From the NCBI RefSeq assembly GCF_009754945.1, contig NZ_WPIN01000018.1, positions 62,001 through 126,000 of the forward strand: a stretch of DNA of 64,000 nucleotides, read 5' to 3'. This DNA is from Spirosoma arboris. Its GTDB lineage: Bacteria; Bacteroidota; Bacteroidia; Cytophagales; Spirosomataceae. This document shows, piece by piece, positions 44,547 through 52,673 of this stretch. The first letter of the stretch is position 1. Each line of letters begins with the position of its first letter. The notes under the pieces are model-generated. The model was not told the origin of the DNA. It made no database searches and saw only the letters and a list, made by a program, of their open reading frames with translations. Position numbers and translations under genes: made by a program.

Positions 44547-45605
44547 ATGGCCGATCAGCATCCTATAGACGACGCTCTGCTGGGCAAGTTTCTGGCGGGC
44601 GAAACCGATCCAGCCGAATCGGCGCGCGTTCGGGCATGGCTAGCCAGTCGGACTGACAACAAATCGGCAACCAGTCAGGATGACTTTGCCCGATTTGAAC
44701 GTATTTGGGAAGCTGCCGAACCCGACCAGCCGGACGTTGATACCGATGCCGCCTGGCGATCTGTTCGGCAGAAGATGCGGACCACCGACCGGAACCCTGT
44801 TTCCCGATCCGAGCCAATCGTCAAACCATTGCCCGTACAACGAAATGAACCATACCGCGACTGGAACCAGACCATTTTTCGGATAGCAGCTGTACTAGCG
44901 TTGGTGGCCAGTTTTGGGTGGTTGTTGTACCAGTTTCGATCCATGAGCCAGGGTCATCCGGGTGAGCGTATGGTGACGTTGGTAACGAATAATCAGAAAA
45001 TCAGTAAAACCTTACCCGATGGAACCCGAATTTTTCTGAACCGGCATTCAATGCTAACGTACCCGGTCGCTTTTGCCGATGACCAACGGGATGTTACGCT
45101 AACGGGGGAGGCTTTTTTCGATGTTACGCCCGATGCCAGCCGTCCATTTCGTATTGAGGCTCGCAAAAGTGTGGTACAGGTATTGGGCACATCGTTCAGT
45201 GTAAGCGCCTATGATGCCAACGTAAGCGTGGCTGTTCGAACGGGAAAAGTGCGGTTTTCCAGTGGGCGAAAAGAAGTGTTGCTCACGAAAAATCAGCAGG
45301 CAACCTTCGAGGCTACAGCCGATACGATTCGTCGGATGCCACAACTGGCACCCAATGCCTTTGCTTACAAAACGGGCCAACTGGTGTTCAATAATGAACC
45401 GCTACGTGATGTAATTCAGGCGATTAATCAGTTTTATAATACCGATGTTCAACTGGCGAACGCCCAACTTGGAAACTGTCGATTAACGACCCGGTTCGAT
45501 AAAACATCATTTGAGGATGCACTGGCCGTTACGGCTGAAACGCTCGGCTTGCACATCCGACATGAAGGGAAACAGGTGATTTTAGAAGGAGTCGGATGTC
45601 GATGA
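44547..45605 (+). CDS. FecR-family anti-sigma factor
   Basis: 352 residues. Cytoplasmic N-terminal part (LLGKFLAGETDPAESARVRA), a membrane segment (IFRIAAVLALVASFGWLLYQ) near residues 110-130, then the periplasmic FecR domain with SKTLPDGTRIFLNRHSMLTY, VTLTGEAFFDV and VQVLGTSFSV. A final DUF4974-like region (LVFNNEPLRDVIQAINQFYN) closes it. It would hold the sigma factor until an outer-membrane STN signalling domain contacts it. Confidence 0.95.
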   Translation: MADQHPIDDALLGKFLAGETDPAESARVRAWLASRTDNKSATSQDDFARFERIWEAAEPDQPDVDTDAAWRSVRQKMRTTDRNPVSRSEPIVKPLPVQRNEPYRDWNQTIFRIAAVLALVASFGWLLYQFRSMSQGHPGERMVTLVTNNQKISKTLPDGTRIFLNRHSMLTYPVAFADDQRDVTLTGEAFFDVTPDASRPFRIEARKSVVQVLGTSFSVSAYDANVSVAVRTGKVRFSSGRKEVLLTKNQQATFEATADTIRRMPQLAPNAFAYKTGQLVFNNEPLRDVIQAINQFYNTDVQLANAQLGNCRLTTRFDKTSFEDALAVTAETLGLHIRHEGKQVILEGVGCR

Positions 45606-45661
45606 ATAGGGGTAAGGGACGAGATGGCTGTCTTGCTCTAAAACCATTTGAACACACGGCA

Positions 45662-47512
45662 ATGCGCTATCTCCTAGTTCTAATTTTCTTGTTTATGAAT
45701 ATCGGGCTGTTCGCCCAATCGGTTCCTCCGCTCGATCGGGTTATTTCAGTTGATATTCGAAATGCCACGGTCGAAAGTGCCCTTCGTCAGATTAGCCGTG
45801 CTGGTAATTTTGAGTTTTCGTATAATCCAACCCGTATCGATGGCAATGCCGTTGTGAACATACGTTTGGTAAACACCCCTGTTCGTGAAGTGCTCAATCG
45901 AGTTTTTCAGAATCAGGTGACCTTCAAATCAAGGGGAAATCATGTTATTCTGGTTCGGGCTGAAGCTCCCGACCTGACGCCCAAAAACTTCCTGCTCGAC
46001 GGTTATATTCTCGACGAGCAAACGGGCGAACGCATTGCACAGGCCAGTATTTTCGAGAAAACGACCCTGGCCTCAACCGTCAGCAATCCATTTGGTTACT
46101 ATCGGCTTCGGCTGTCAACCGATCTGCCAACGGTTCGTCTGGATGTTAGAAAACAGGCGTATGTGGGCGAAACGGTTATGATCCGATCCCGAACCACTCA
46201 CTCGGTTAGTATACGAATGACGCCCGTACCACCCCGTATGTCTCTGGAAACCTTACCGATACGGGTAACCGAAGATACGACCAGATCGCCAGGAACCTTA
46301 GCAACTGTGCCAGTCGAAGTGCCAACGATTGTCCCTGATTCAACGGCACAATCGCGACCGGTATCTGTTCTTGATCAGGGACTTGAGCGAATTACACGAC
46401 TTTTTGTTTCGGCCCAACAGGCTATTCACGATGTTAACCTAAACCGTGACACACTCTATCGCGACTGGCAGGTATCTTTTCTGCCCTTTATAGGAACGAA
46501 CCATCGCTTGAGTGGGCGCATTAGTAACCGGATTTCCGTGAATATGCTGGTTGGTTATTCATTTGGTGTACGCGCTTTTGAAGTGGGTGGTTTAATGAAC
46601 CTGGTTCGGACAGATGTTCAGGGATTTCAGGCGGGTGGACTGGCTAACGTAGTGGGCGGTAAGCTTACTGGCGTTCAACTGGGTGGCCTTGCCAACTATG
46701 TGAATCAGGAAGTAAACGGGACTCAATTTGGCGGCCTGGTAAATACGGCCGGGAAATCTGTCGATGGGGTTCAGGTAGCAGGCCTGGTGAATTATACCAA
46801 CCAGAACATGAAGGGTATTCAGATTGGCGGCTTAGTTAACACAACTGGATTATCTGTTGATGGGCTTCAATTGGCAGGCTTAGTCAACTATGCACAGCGT
46901 GATGTGCGAGGCTGGCAAATTAGCGGTATCCTGAACCGTGCCCGTCGTGTTACATCCGGGCATCAGCTAGGCTTGATCAACATTGCCGATTCGGCGGGGA
47001 CTGTACCTATTGGCTTGCTTAGTTATGTACGCAAAGGCGGATACCAGAGTCTGGAGGTAGCATCTAGTGAAGTTAATTTACTGAATGTAACGGTTCGTAC
47101 GGGTACTCGACGGTTGTATTCTATCATTTCGGCAGGCCATAATTTCGATCGTGTGGGAAGCCCAAGATTAAGCGTGGGTTACGGTCTCGGTACGGCTTTC
47201 GGACTATCTCGTTCTACGTTTTTTAGCCTGGAGGGAACCTATCACCACTTATTTTATTTCGATAAAGCTAACCAGAATGACGGTTGGAATAACCAGATTC
47301 GTCTGAGTACGCTGATTGAAACTAAACTTGGTGGCCATCTATCGCTGGCGTTTGGACCATCGGCCAATTGGTATTTCAGTAATGATGGCACAACGCGCCC
47401 ATTGCTACAACCTGAAGTGCCGCTTTTCTCGGACCGTATTGCTGCCAATAGTGATACGCATCACTGGGGCTGGATTGGCTTTCAGGTTGGGTTGCGGTAT
47501 AGTAATTTGTAG
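45662..47512 (+). CDS. STN-domain protein with carboxypeptidase-like domain and 16-residue surface repeats
   Basis: About 616 residues from the ATG at 45662, chosen because a signal peptide follows (RYLLVLIFLFMNIGLFAQ); a longer frame from 45596 overlaps fecR by 10 nt. The STN domain (VISVDIRNATVESALRQISR) is followed by a CarboxypepD_reg-like domain (DGYILDEQTGERIAQASIFE) and a linker. From 46577 come nine units of exactly 48 nt of the form VQLGGLANYVNQEVNG. The C-terminal 170 residues look like beta-barrel strands. The repeats match the LA_2272-type surface repeat family as I recall it. There is no TonB plug. Probably a sensor partner for FecR. Confidence 0.88.
   Translation: MRYLLVLIFLFMNIGLFAQSVPPLDRVISVDIRNATVESALRQISRAGNFEFSYNPTRIDGNAVVNIRLVNTPVREVLNRVFQNQVTFKSRGNHVILVRAEAPDLTPKNFLLDGYILDEQTGERIAQASIFEKTTLASTVSNPFGYYRLRLSTDLPTVRLDVRKQAYVGETVMIRSRTTHSVSIRMTPVPPRMSLETLPIRVTEDTTRSPGTLATVPVEVPTIVPDSTAQSRPVSVLDQGLERITRLFVSAQQAIHDVNLNRDTLYRDWQVSFLPFIGTNHRLSGRISNRISVNMLVGYSFGVRAFEVGGLMNLVRTDVQGFQAGGLANVVGGKLTGVQLGGLANYVNQEVNGTQFGGLVNTAGKSVDGVQVAGLVNYTNQNMKGIQIGGLVNTTGLSVDGLQLAGLVNYAQRDVRGWQISGILNRARRVTSGHQLGLINIADSAGTVPIGLLSYVRKGGYQSLEVASSEVNLLNVTVRTGTRRLYSIISAGHNFDRVGSPRLSVGYGLGTAFGLSRSTFFSLEGTYHHLFYFDKANQNDGWNNQIRLSTLIETKLGGHLSLAFGPSANWYFSNDGTTRPLLQPEVPLFSDRIAANSDTHHWGWIGFQVGLRYSNL
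46577..47008 (+). repeat. Tandem 48-bp coding repeat (nine 16-residue units)
   Basis: Eight complete units and a partial ninth, each starting at a fixed 48-nt step from 46577 (phase checked at 46961). The protein consensus is x-Q-x-G-G-L-x-N-x5-V-x-G. DNA units are diverged, so the array is old and held by selection on the protein, not a recent minisatellite. Confidence 0.85.
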
Positions 47513-47648
47513 AAATAACCTCTGGAAATAGCGTCAAAAAATTCTGGAATTTTTTCTCTGGCCCGTAGGGGCAAAGGCTTAGATAGCTGTCATGATTAGG
47601 AAAACGCGCAATGACTACACAACCATAGTTGCGCGAATCCATTAACTA

Positions 47649-48377
47649 ATGACAACTATACAAATGACACGCACCCAATTTTATGGAATTGCCTTTCTCT
47701 CCTTATTACTTAGTTTATCTGGCTGCTCGTTGAAACGGGAAGACGTTGGGCCGTACCAGGGCGATCTACAAACCTACGCGCTGGCCAACTTCGATCGACT
47801 TGATATGGGAAGTGCATTTATTATTACTGTACGACAGGGTACAACGTTTAGTATCACTGCCGAAGGGGATCGCCGAAATCTGGATGACCTACAGGTGTAT
47901 ACGCGTAACGGTACGCTCAACGCCCAGTACCGAATTGCCAGAAATCGCAAATACCCGACGACGTTTCGGATAACCATGCCAACCTTACGTAGTGTTGATT
48001 TTTCGGGAGCCAGCCGATCAACAATTACTGGATTTACGAATCTGAATGATCTGGATATTAATTTGTCAGGAGCCTCCGAGAGTCAGTTTGTGGGGCAGGC
48101 TACCCGAACAACTATTGATTTATCAGGCGCTTCTTCGCTGCAATTGAGCGGTCAGGGAACCTGGCTGTCGGCAGAATTGTCTGGCGCATCGATTTTACAA
48201 GCCTTTGGTTATCCCGTTGGTAATGCTGGTGTTGGTGCATCTGGAGCCAGTAAAGCAAACATAAGTGTAGATGCCTCCCTTGTTGTTGAGGCCAGCGGTG
48301 CCAGTACGATCCGGTACAGAGGAACACCCGCCGTCGCCCAAAAAGTAAGTGGCGCTAGTACGGTACAGAGTGAGTAG
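47649..48377 (+). CDS. DUF2807 (head GIN) lipoprotein
   Basis: 242 residues. The lipobox LLSLSGC puts the mature N-terminus at Cys near residue 26, so it is an exported lipoprotein. The rest is a right-handed beta-helix-like DUF2807 domain with repeated SGAS turns (VDFSGASRSTITGF, INLSGASESQF, IDLSGASSLQL, AELSGASILQA, VSGASTVQSE). An ATG five codons later (47664) is an alternative start. It is 136 nt downstream of the STN-repeat gene and may belong to the same regulon. Function unknown; probably structural or surface-binding. Confidence 0.92.
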   Translation: MTTIQMTRTQFYGIAFLSLLLSLSGCSLKREDVGPYQGDLQTYALANFDRLDMGSAFIITVRQGTTFSITAEGDRRNLDDLQVYTRNGTLNAQYRIARNRKYPTTFRITMPTLRSVDFSGASRSTITGFTNLNDLDINLSGASESQFVGQATRTTIDLSGASSLQLSGQGTWLSAELSGASILQAFGYPVGNAGVGASGASKANISVDASLVVEASGASTIRYRGTPAVAQKVSGASTVQSE

Positions 48378-48400
48378 ACAGAAGAAACAAGTCTTCGCAT

Positions 48401-48479
48401 TATAGTTCGACCCCGTTGGGGTCGCATATTTATAGCTCTAGATTCTATAAACATGCGACCCCAACGGGGTCGAACTATA
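48401..48479. repeat. Nested palindromic element, copy 2
   Basis: Arms 48401-48435 and 48445-48479 match in 34 of 35 positions around a 9-nt loop. Each arm holds GACCCCGTTGGGGTC or its complement with flanking CG and a TTATAG tail. It has the same plan as copy 1 at 38254-38321, but the stem bases differ in a paired way. It sits between the DUF2807 gene and the end of the mla operon. Confidence 0.9.
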
Positions 48480-48520
48480 TTTTACTTATGTTCTTACTCA
48501 GCGAAGCCAAGCGAGAACTC

Positions 48521-48554
48521 AAAAAAAGCCCCTCTCCCAAAACGGGAGAGGGGC
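48521..48554 (-). terminator. Rho-independent terminator of the mlaE-mlaF-mlaD operon
   Basis: On the minus strand a perfect 11-bp GC-rich stem (GCCCCTCTCCC with GGGAGAGGGGC, 5-nt loop) is followed by seven T. It lies 37 nt after the mlaD stop. Confidence 0.9.
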
Positions 48555-48590
48555 GGGCCGCCGTCGCGGTTGGGGTGAGGGGAAACCTTC

Positions 48591-49616
48591 CTAAGGCTTA
48601 GCCGTAGCTGCACTATCAGCCTTCTGTTTTGCCGTTGCTTTTGCCTGTTTTTTAAAGAACCCGCGTAGCAGGAAATTACTTTGGGCTGCTTTCAAATCTT
48701 CGTTGAGCAACACCGTACTCTGGCTTAAATTGCGGAGTGTAGTACGGAGATTGCCAGCAGTTTCCTGATCAGTAAGCAAGACACCCAATGGGCTGTTGGG
48801 GTTATTGAGTTTTTCGGATGCTTTATTCAGGTTTTCGGATGTTTGCCGGAGGGTACTAACGCTCTGGTCGGCTGCTGTGACAGCCGTTTCGAAACGACCG
48901 GCAGCTCGGCTCAAACGCCGAAATACTGTGGTATCAGTAACTAACTCATTGGCCAGCGTTCCTTTGGTGTTTAATCTGGCTGCAAATTGCGAGACAGAAC
49001 CCGTTACTTTCACGGTGTTGTCGGATGCCCGCTCCAGATTTCTCATGGCCTTTTTGAAATTTTCGGCCACCAGCGAGTCGGTGAGTACGGCCCCTACGGT
49101 TCCTTTGCCCTTTCGAAGATTGCCAACAAGCTCTTTGAAATCGTTGGTTACGCGCAGCAAATTGTTGTTGTTTTCCTGTAGTGTGGCCATAATTTGATCC
49201 GAACTTAGGGCGGCTGCCGTTCGGATCTGGTCGCCATCTTCAACTTCCGGGTGACTGGTTGTGCCACCCGCAATCACAACGATTTTATTGCCAATAAGTC
49301 CATCAGAACCGATTGTTGCGCTGGCATCTTTCCGGATATATTGTTTCGAGCTTTCTTCGATGTTCATATCCACTTCCACCTGGGCATTATTATAGAAACT
49401 AATTCGCTTAACGGTGCCAATCTTTACGCCCGAAAACCAAACGTTATTTCCTGCTTTCAGCCCACCTACGTCCTTAAAGAGCGCAATAAGCCGAATGCTT
49501 TTGGTAAAGCGTTTTTGCTGGCCCCCCAGCACAAACACCCCCGCTACAAAAATTACAATGCCCAGTAGGACAAAAATGCCGACAATAACGGAGCGCTTAG
49601 TTGATTCGGTACTCAT
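48591..49616 (-). CDS. mlaD: MlaD-family (MCE) lipid-binding protein
   Basis: 341 residues. One membrane anchor at the N-terminus (VIVGIFVLLGIVIFVAGVFV) is followed by an MCE domain with IALFKDVGGLKAGNNVWFSG and VKIGTVKRISFYNNAQVEVD. The remainder is a long helical region (TTLRNLSQSTVLLNEDLKAA), as in larger MCE proteins. It would bind phospholipid in the periplasm and feed it to the MlaE/MlaF transporter encoded just upstream. Its start is preceded by a heptad-phased spacer and the operon ends in a strong terminator. Confidence 0.93.
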   Translation of the reverse strand: MSTESTKRSVIVGIFVLLGIVIFVAGVFVLGGQQKRFTKSIRLIALFKDVGGLKAGNNVWFSGVKIGTVKRISFYNNAQVEVDMNIEESSKQYIRKDASATIGSDGLIGNKIVVIAGGTTSHPEVEDGDQIRTAAALSSDQIMATLQENNNNLLRVTNDFKELVGNLRKGKGTVGAVLTDSLVAENFKKAMRNLERASDNTVKVTGSVSQFAARLNTKGTLANELVTDTTVFRRLSRAAGRFETAVTAADQSVSTLRQTSENLNKASEKLNNPNSPLGVLLTDQETAGNLRTTLRNLSQSTVLLNEDLKAAQSNFLLRGFFKKQAKATAKQKADSAATAKP

Positions 49617-49735
49617 AAGTGGTCGTAAGTCTTTAGTCGTCAGTCAATAGTGGGTTGTTACTGTATTCATTCGTGATTTTCAGGAACTAACGACCGCACG
49701 AGCGGCCCCGTATTGACTAACCACTAACGACTAAT
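49617..49735. repeat. Heptad-phased spacer between mlaF and mlaD
   Basis: Five consecutive 7-mers ending in AGT or GGT fill 49617-49651 (AAGTGGT, CGTAAGT, CTTTAGT, CGTCAGT, CAATAGT). Three complementary-looking 7-mers, GACTAAC, CACTAAC, GACTAAT, fill 49715-49735. The two ends can pair imperfectly. The first array runs directly into the mlaD start codon (ATG at 49616, minus strand). Confidence 0.8.
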
Positions 49736-49740
49736 TCTGT

Positions 49741-50511
49741 TTATTTCACGAAGTTATAATTGTAAAACTGTTGAATTCGCTCGTCTTTGTCGGTAAAGAC
49801 TTCATCGAACGGGCCAACCCGCTCAAACTTTCCGTCTAAGAGCATGGCTACACGATCACCAGTGGTTTTGGCACAGGTCAGGTCGTGGGTAATGATGATC
49901 GACGTTGCGCCTAAACGTTCGCGTACGTCGTTAATTAAATTGTTGATTTCGACGCTTGTAATAGGGTCCAGGCCCGCTGTTGGCTCATCGTAAAGCATAA
50001 TTTCGGGTTTCAGAATTAGGGTTCGGGCAATGCCAATCCGTTTCCGTTGTCCGCCCGATAACTCCGATGGCATCTGGTTAATCGTCTGCGATAATCCTAC
50101 ATCAGCCAGTGCTTTTTCAACAGCTTTGTTGATATCTTCACGACTTAAGTTGCGAACGTTACGGACAAGTGGGAACTCCAGATTCTCCCGGATACTCATA
50201 CTATCGTAGAGGGCACTGCTTTGAAATGAAAACCCAACTTTCTGCCGGAATTCGTCCAGTTCCTTTCCCCGAAGTTGTTCAACATCCTGACCTAGTACGA
50301 CTACGCTACCAGCATCGGGTTTGAGCAAGCCGACCATAATTTTGATCAGGACCGACTTCCCCGTTCCTGACCGACCCAGTACCGCTACGTTTTCACCCCG
50401 CTTTACGTCTAAATCAATGCCACGTAAGACATGCAAATTGCCAAATGACTTACGCAGGCCGTGAATTGAAATAACCGATTCGGTTGAGGGTGTAGTCTTG
50501 GCCTTACTCAT
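49741..50511 (-). CDS. mlaF: ABC transporter ATP-binding protein of the Mla type
   Basis: 256 residues. Walker A GRSGTGKS, Q-loop near FSFQSSALYDSMSIRENLEF, signature SELSGGQRKRIGIART, Walker B ILKPEIMLYDEPTAGLDP and the H-loop SIIITHDL are all present. The FQSSALYDSMS block is typical of MlaF. It would energise phospholipid transport across the envelope with MlaE and MlaD. It lies 44 nt downstream of mlaE. Confidence 0.96.
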   Translation of the reverse strand: MSKAKTTPSTESVISIHGLRKSFGNLHVLRGIDLDVKRGENVAVLGRSGTGKSVLIKIMVGLLKPDAGSVVVLGQDVEQLRGKELDEFRQKVGFSFQSSALYDSMSIRENLEFPLVRNVRNLSREDINKAVEKALADVGLSQTINQMPSELSGGQRKRIGIARTLILKPEIMLYDEPTAGLDPITSVEINNLINDVRERLGATSIIITHDLTCAKTTGDRVAMLLDGKFERVGPFDEVFTDKDERIQQFYNYNFVK

Positions 50512-50555
50512 ATAGTACTAGATCGTTGTGCATTTCTGGACAATAAAACATACGC

Positions 50556-51365
50556 TTACCGAAACGCAGAAATAATTTGAAGTGAGAGCAATTCTTCAAT
50601 AAAAACCAGAAACATAGCCGTTACAACCGATGAGTTGGCTGCCTTACCGACGCCCTCAGTACCTTTCGACGAATGGTACCCTTTATAACAGCCAACCATG
50701 CCAATTGTGAAACCAAACACAATTGATTTAGTCACTGAAGCAAAGATGTCTACGTACGATATGGCGCCAAAAACTTCCTGGATAAACGAGATAAAACTGG
50801 TTTGTTCATTCAAATTGACATTAATGTAAGCACCCATCAGTGCCACAAAAATAGTGTACATCGTCAAAATGGGAATGGTGATCGATGTAGCCAATACCCG
50901 ACTAACGACCAGAAATTTGAATGGATTGGTGCCTGACACTTCCATCGCATCGATCTGCTCCGTTACATTCATCGACCCTAATTCGGCCCCGATGCTTGAC
51001 CCGACTTTGCCTGCTGCAATCAGTGCCGTAACGAGTGGACCTAACGCTCTCACAATGGCAATGGCAATCAGCGAAGGCAACCAGGAAGTAGCGCCAAATT
51101 CAGACAATGAGGGCCTCGACTGGTTTGTGAACACGATACCCGTAATAAAGCCCGTTGTGGAAATCAGCAAGAGCGATCGGTAGCCCACTTCGTAACATTG
51201 CCGAACAATCTCTTTGAATTCGTACGGAGGGAGGACGACTTCCTGAAAGAAACGACCAACAAAAGAGGATACATCGGCCAGGTTCAAAAAGAATTTATCG
51301 AGCCCCCGAGTTAGTACGGTGCGGCCCGATGCCGAATTTGTAGTTTTAGGAGTGTCAGACTGCAT
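50556..51365 (-). CDS. mlaE: MlaE-family ABC transporter permease
   Basis: 269 residues with five membrane segments. The family signature is present: LISTTGFITGIVFTNQSRPS, ALGPLVTALIAAGKVGSSIG and AELGSMNVTEQIDAMEVSGT. The first helix region (FFQEVVLPPYEFKEIVRQCY) matches MlaE. It forms the membrane part of the lipid transporter with MlaF. It is the first gene of the mla group, 170 nt downstream of the lytic transglycosylase gene and separated from it by a terminator. Confidence 0.95.
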   Translation of the reverse strand: MQSDTPKTTNSASGRTVLTRGLDKFFLNLADVSSFVGRFFQEVVLPPYEFKEIVRQCYEVGYRSLLLISTTGFITGIVFTNQSRPSLSEFGATSWLPSLIAIAIVRALGPLVTALIAAGKVGSSIGAELGSMNVTEQIDAMEVSGTNPFKFLVVSRVLATSITIPILTMYTIFVALMGAYINVNLNEQTSFISFIQEVFGAISYVDIFASVTKSIVFGFTIGMVGCYKGYHSSKGTEGVGKAANSSVVTAMFLVFIEELLSLQIISAFR

Positions 51366-51455
51366 TCAAACGCTGGATGGAGAAAGAGCCGACAAGATAC
51401 GCACCCAGTGGCTGTATCTTACATAACTGATTTGTAAAGCTGTGGTTTTAATTTG

Positions 51456-51502
51456 AAAAAAAACTTGGCTATTCCCAGCAAGTTGCTGAGCATAGCCAAG
51501 TT
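51456..51502 (-). terminator. Rho-independent terminator of the lytic transglycosylase gene
   Basis: On the minus strand AACTTGGCTAT (pairing 51492-51502 with 51462-51472) forms a perfect 11-bp stem with a further inner stem, followed by eight T (51456-51463). It lies 32 nt after the stop codon at 51535. Confidence 0.9.
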
Positions 51503-51534
51503 AACTTTTCAGGAAATTCTTATCAAAAATAGGG

Positions 51535-52395
51535 CTACGCTGCCTGTAGAAGCCCTGTATGAGCCCAGGGGCGAAATACCGTTTGCTGAGCCGGAGCTGG
51601 TGACAGAAATGAAGAATAATCATTCGGGCGCGACATTACTTCCTTGTAAAGCAGCACCCGATAGAGGTAATACCGGGTTTCGCGCGGCAAACTCATCCGG
51701 TAATAGTCGCGGTGGTCGTGTCGTTTGAGTTGATTTTTTAGCAGCCCCGGTCCAGCATTATACGCAGCCGCCACCAGCGACCACGAACCCAGTTGATTAT
51801 ACAATGCTCGTAAATACCGACAGGCTGCATCGGTTGCCTTTTGAACATTGAATCGCTCGTCGATTCGTTTACCCACTTTCAGGCCAAGGTCACGGGCAGT
51901 ACCGGGCATGAGTTGCCAGTAGCCAGCCGCTCCCGCCCGCGACACCGCTTTTGGGCGTAGCGCACTTTCGGCTAAGGGAACGTACCGGAAATCATCGGGA
52001 ATGCCGTATTTCTCTAAAATTGGGTTGATAATCGGGAAGAAGACATCGGCCCGCTGACGAAGATCACCGAGGTCGCTGGCGTGTGGACGAAACAACGTAA
52101 AAACGTGTTTCCAGCGATCAATAACATCGGTTTGGTCGAGGGGTAAGCACTCTCCACAGAAATCGACGTCGAGCAAAGGAAGTTCAGGAACTTCGCTGGT
52201 AACTGGCTTTAGACGCGCCATTAAACTTGACCGATCATTACCAGATGATGTGGCGTCTGATTTGGCGACGACGCTGGTTTTAGCAAGATTGAGGAGCGAG
52301 GCTGGTCCTACATTTAGAGGAATAAACTTTGCTGCAATGGCGACAGCCGGACGTAAGGCGGCTATCAAGACTGAGAATCCAATACGCTTAAACAA
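51535..52395 (-). CDS. Lytic transglycosylase (SLT domain)
   Basis: 286 residues. An N-terminal hydrophobic segment (IGFSVLIAALRPAVAIAAKF) suggests export. The SLT domain runs from about 140: PDDFRYVPLAESALRPKAVS contains the catalytic Glu, followed by GAAGYWQLMPGTARDLGLKV and SWSLVAAAYNAGPGLLKNQL. It cleaves peptidoglycan glycan strands with formation of 1,6-anhydro-muropeptides. There is no LysM repeat. A terminator separates it from the mla genes. Confidence 0.94.
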   Translation of the reverse strand: MFKRIGFSVLIAALRPAVAIAAKFIPLNVGPASLLNLAKTSVVAKSDATSSGNDRSSLMARLKPVTSEVPELPLLDVDFCGECLPLDQTDVIDRWKHVFTLFRPHASDLGDLRQRADVFFPIINPILEKYGIPDDFRYVPLAESALRPKAVSRAGAAGYWQLMPGTARDLGLKVGKRIDERFNVQKATDAACRYLRALYNQLGSWSLVAAAYNAGPGLLKNQLKRHDHRDYYRMSLPRETRYYLYRVLLYKEVMSRPNDYSSFLSPAPAQQTVFRPWAHTGLLQAA

Positions 52396-52673
52396 AACTC
52401 AATTCAGGATGGTAATGTGTTTATAACGACCATGCCCTGAGATTAGTACTCTGATAATCAATACTATACTTAATTTGTCTTTGTGTAGAAATAAGCATTT
52501 TCGGTAGTTCTGATTTAAAACAACTGAGCGTCAGCGCTTTCTTCCTGATACGATGCTAACGTATAAAGGAGCACCGTTTCTCGGGCTGATGGGCACTCGG
52601 GGCAATAGGAATGGAATCGACAAACTTGTGAAAGGTAGACGGTCTCTCTAACTTCGGGAAGTTTTTAGTACTT

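Noticed and set aside
46577..47008. 48-bp repeats as a CRISPR array or recent minisatellite
   Set aside because: The units are in frame, contiguous without spacers, diverged in DNA and conserved in protein; this is a coding repeat.
51453..51728. Plus-strand open frame of 91 codons over the terminator and the end of the lytic transglycosylase gene
   Set aside because: Its first part is the terminator hairpin and the rest is antisense to the conserved SLT domain gene.
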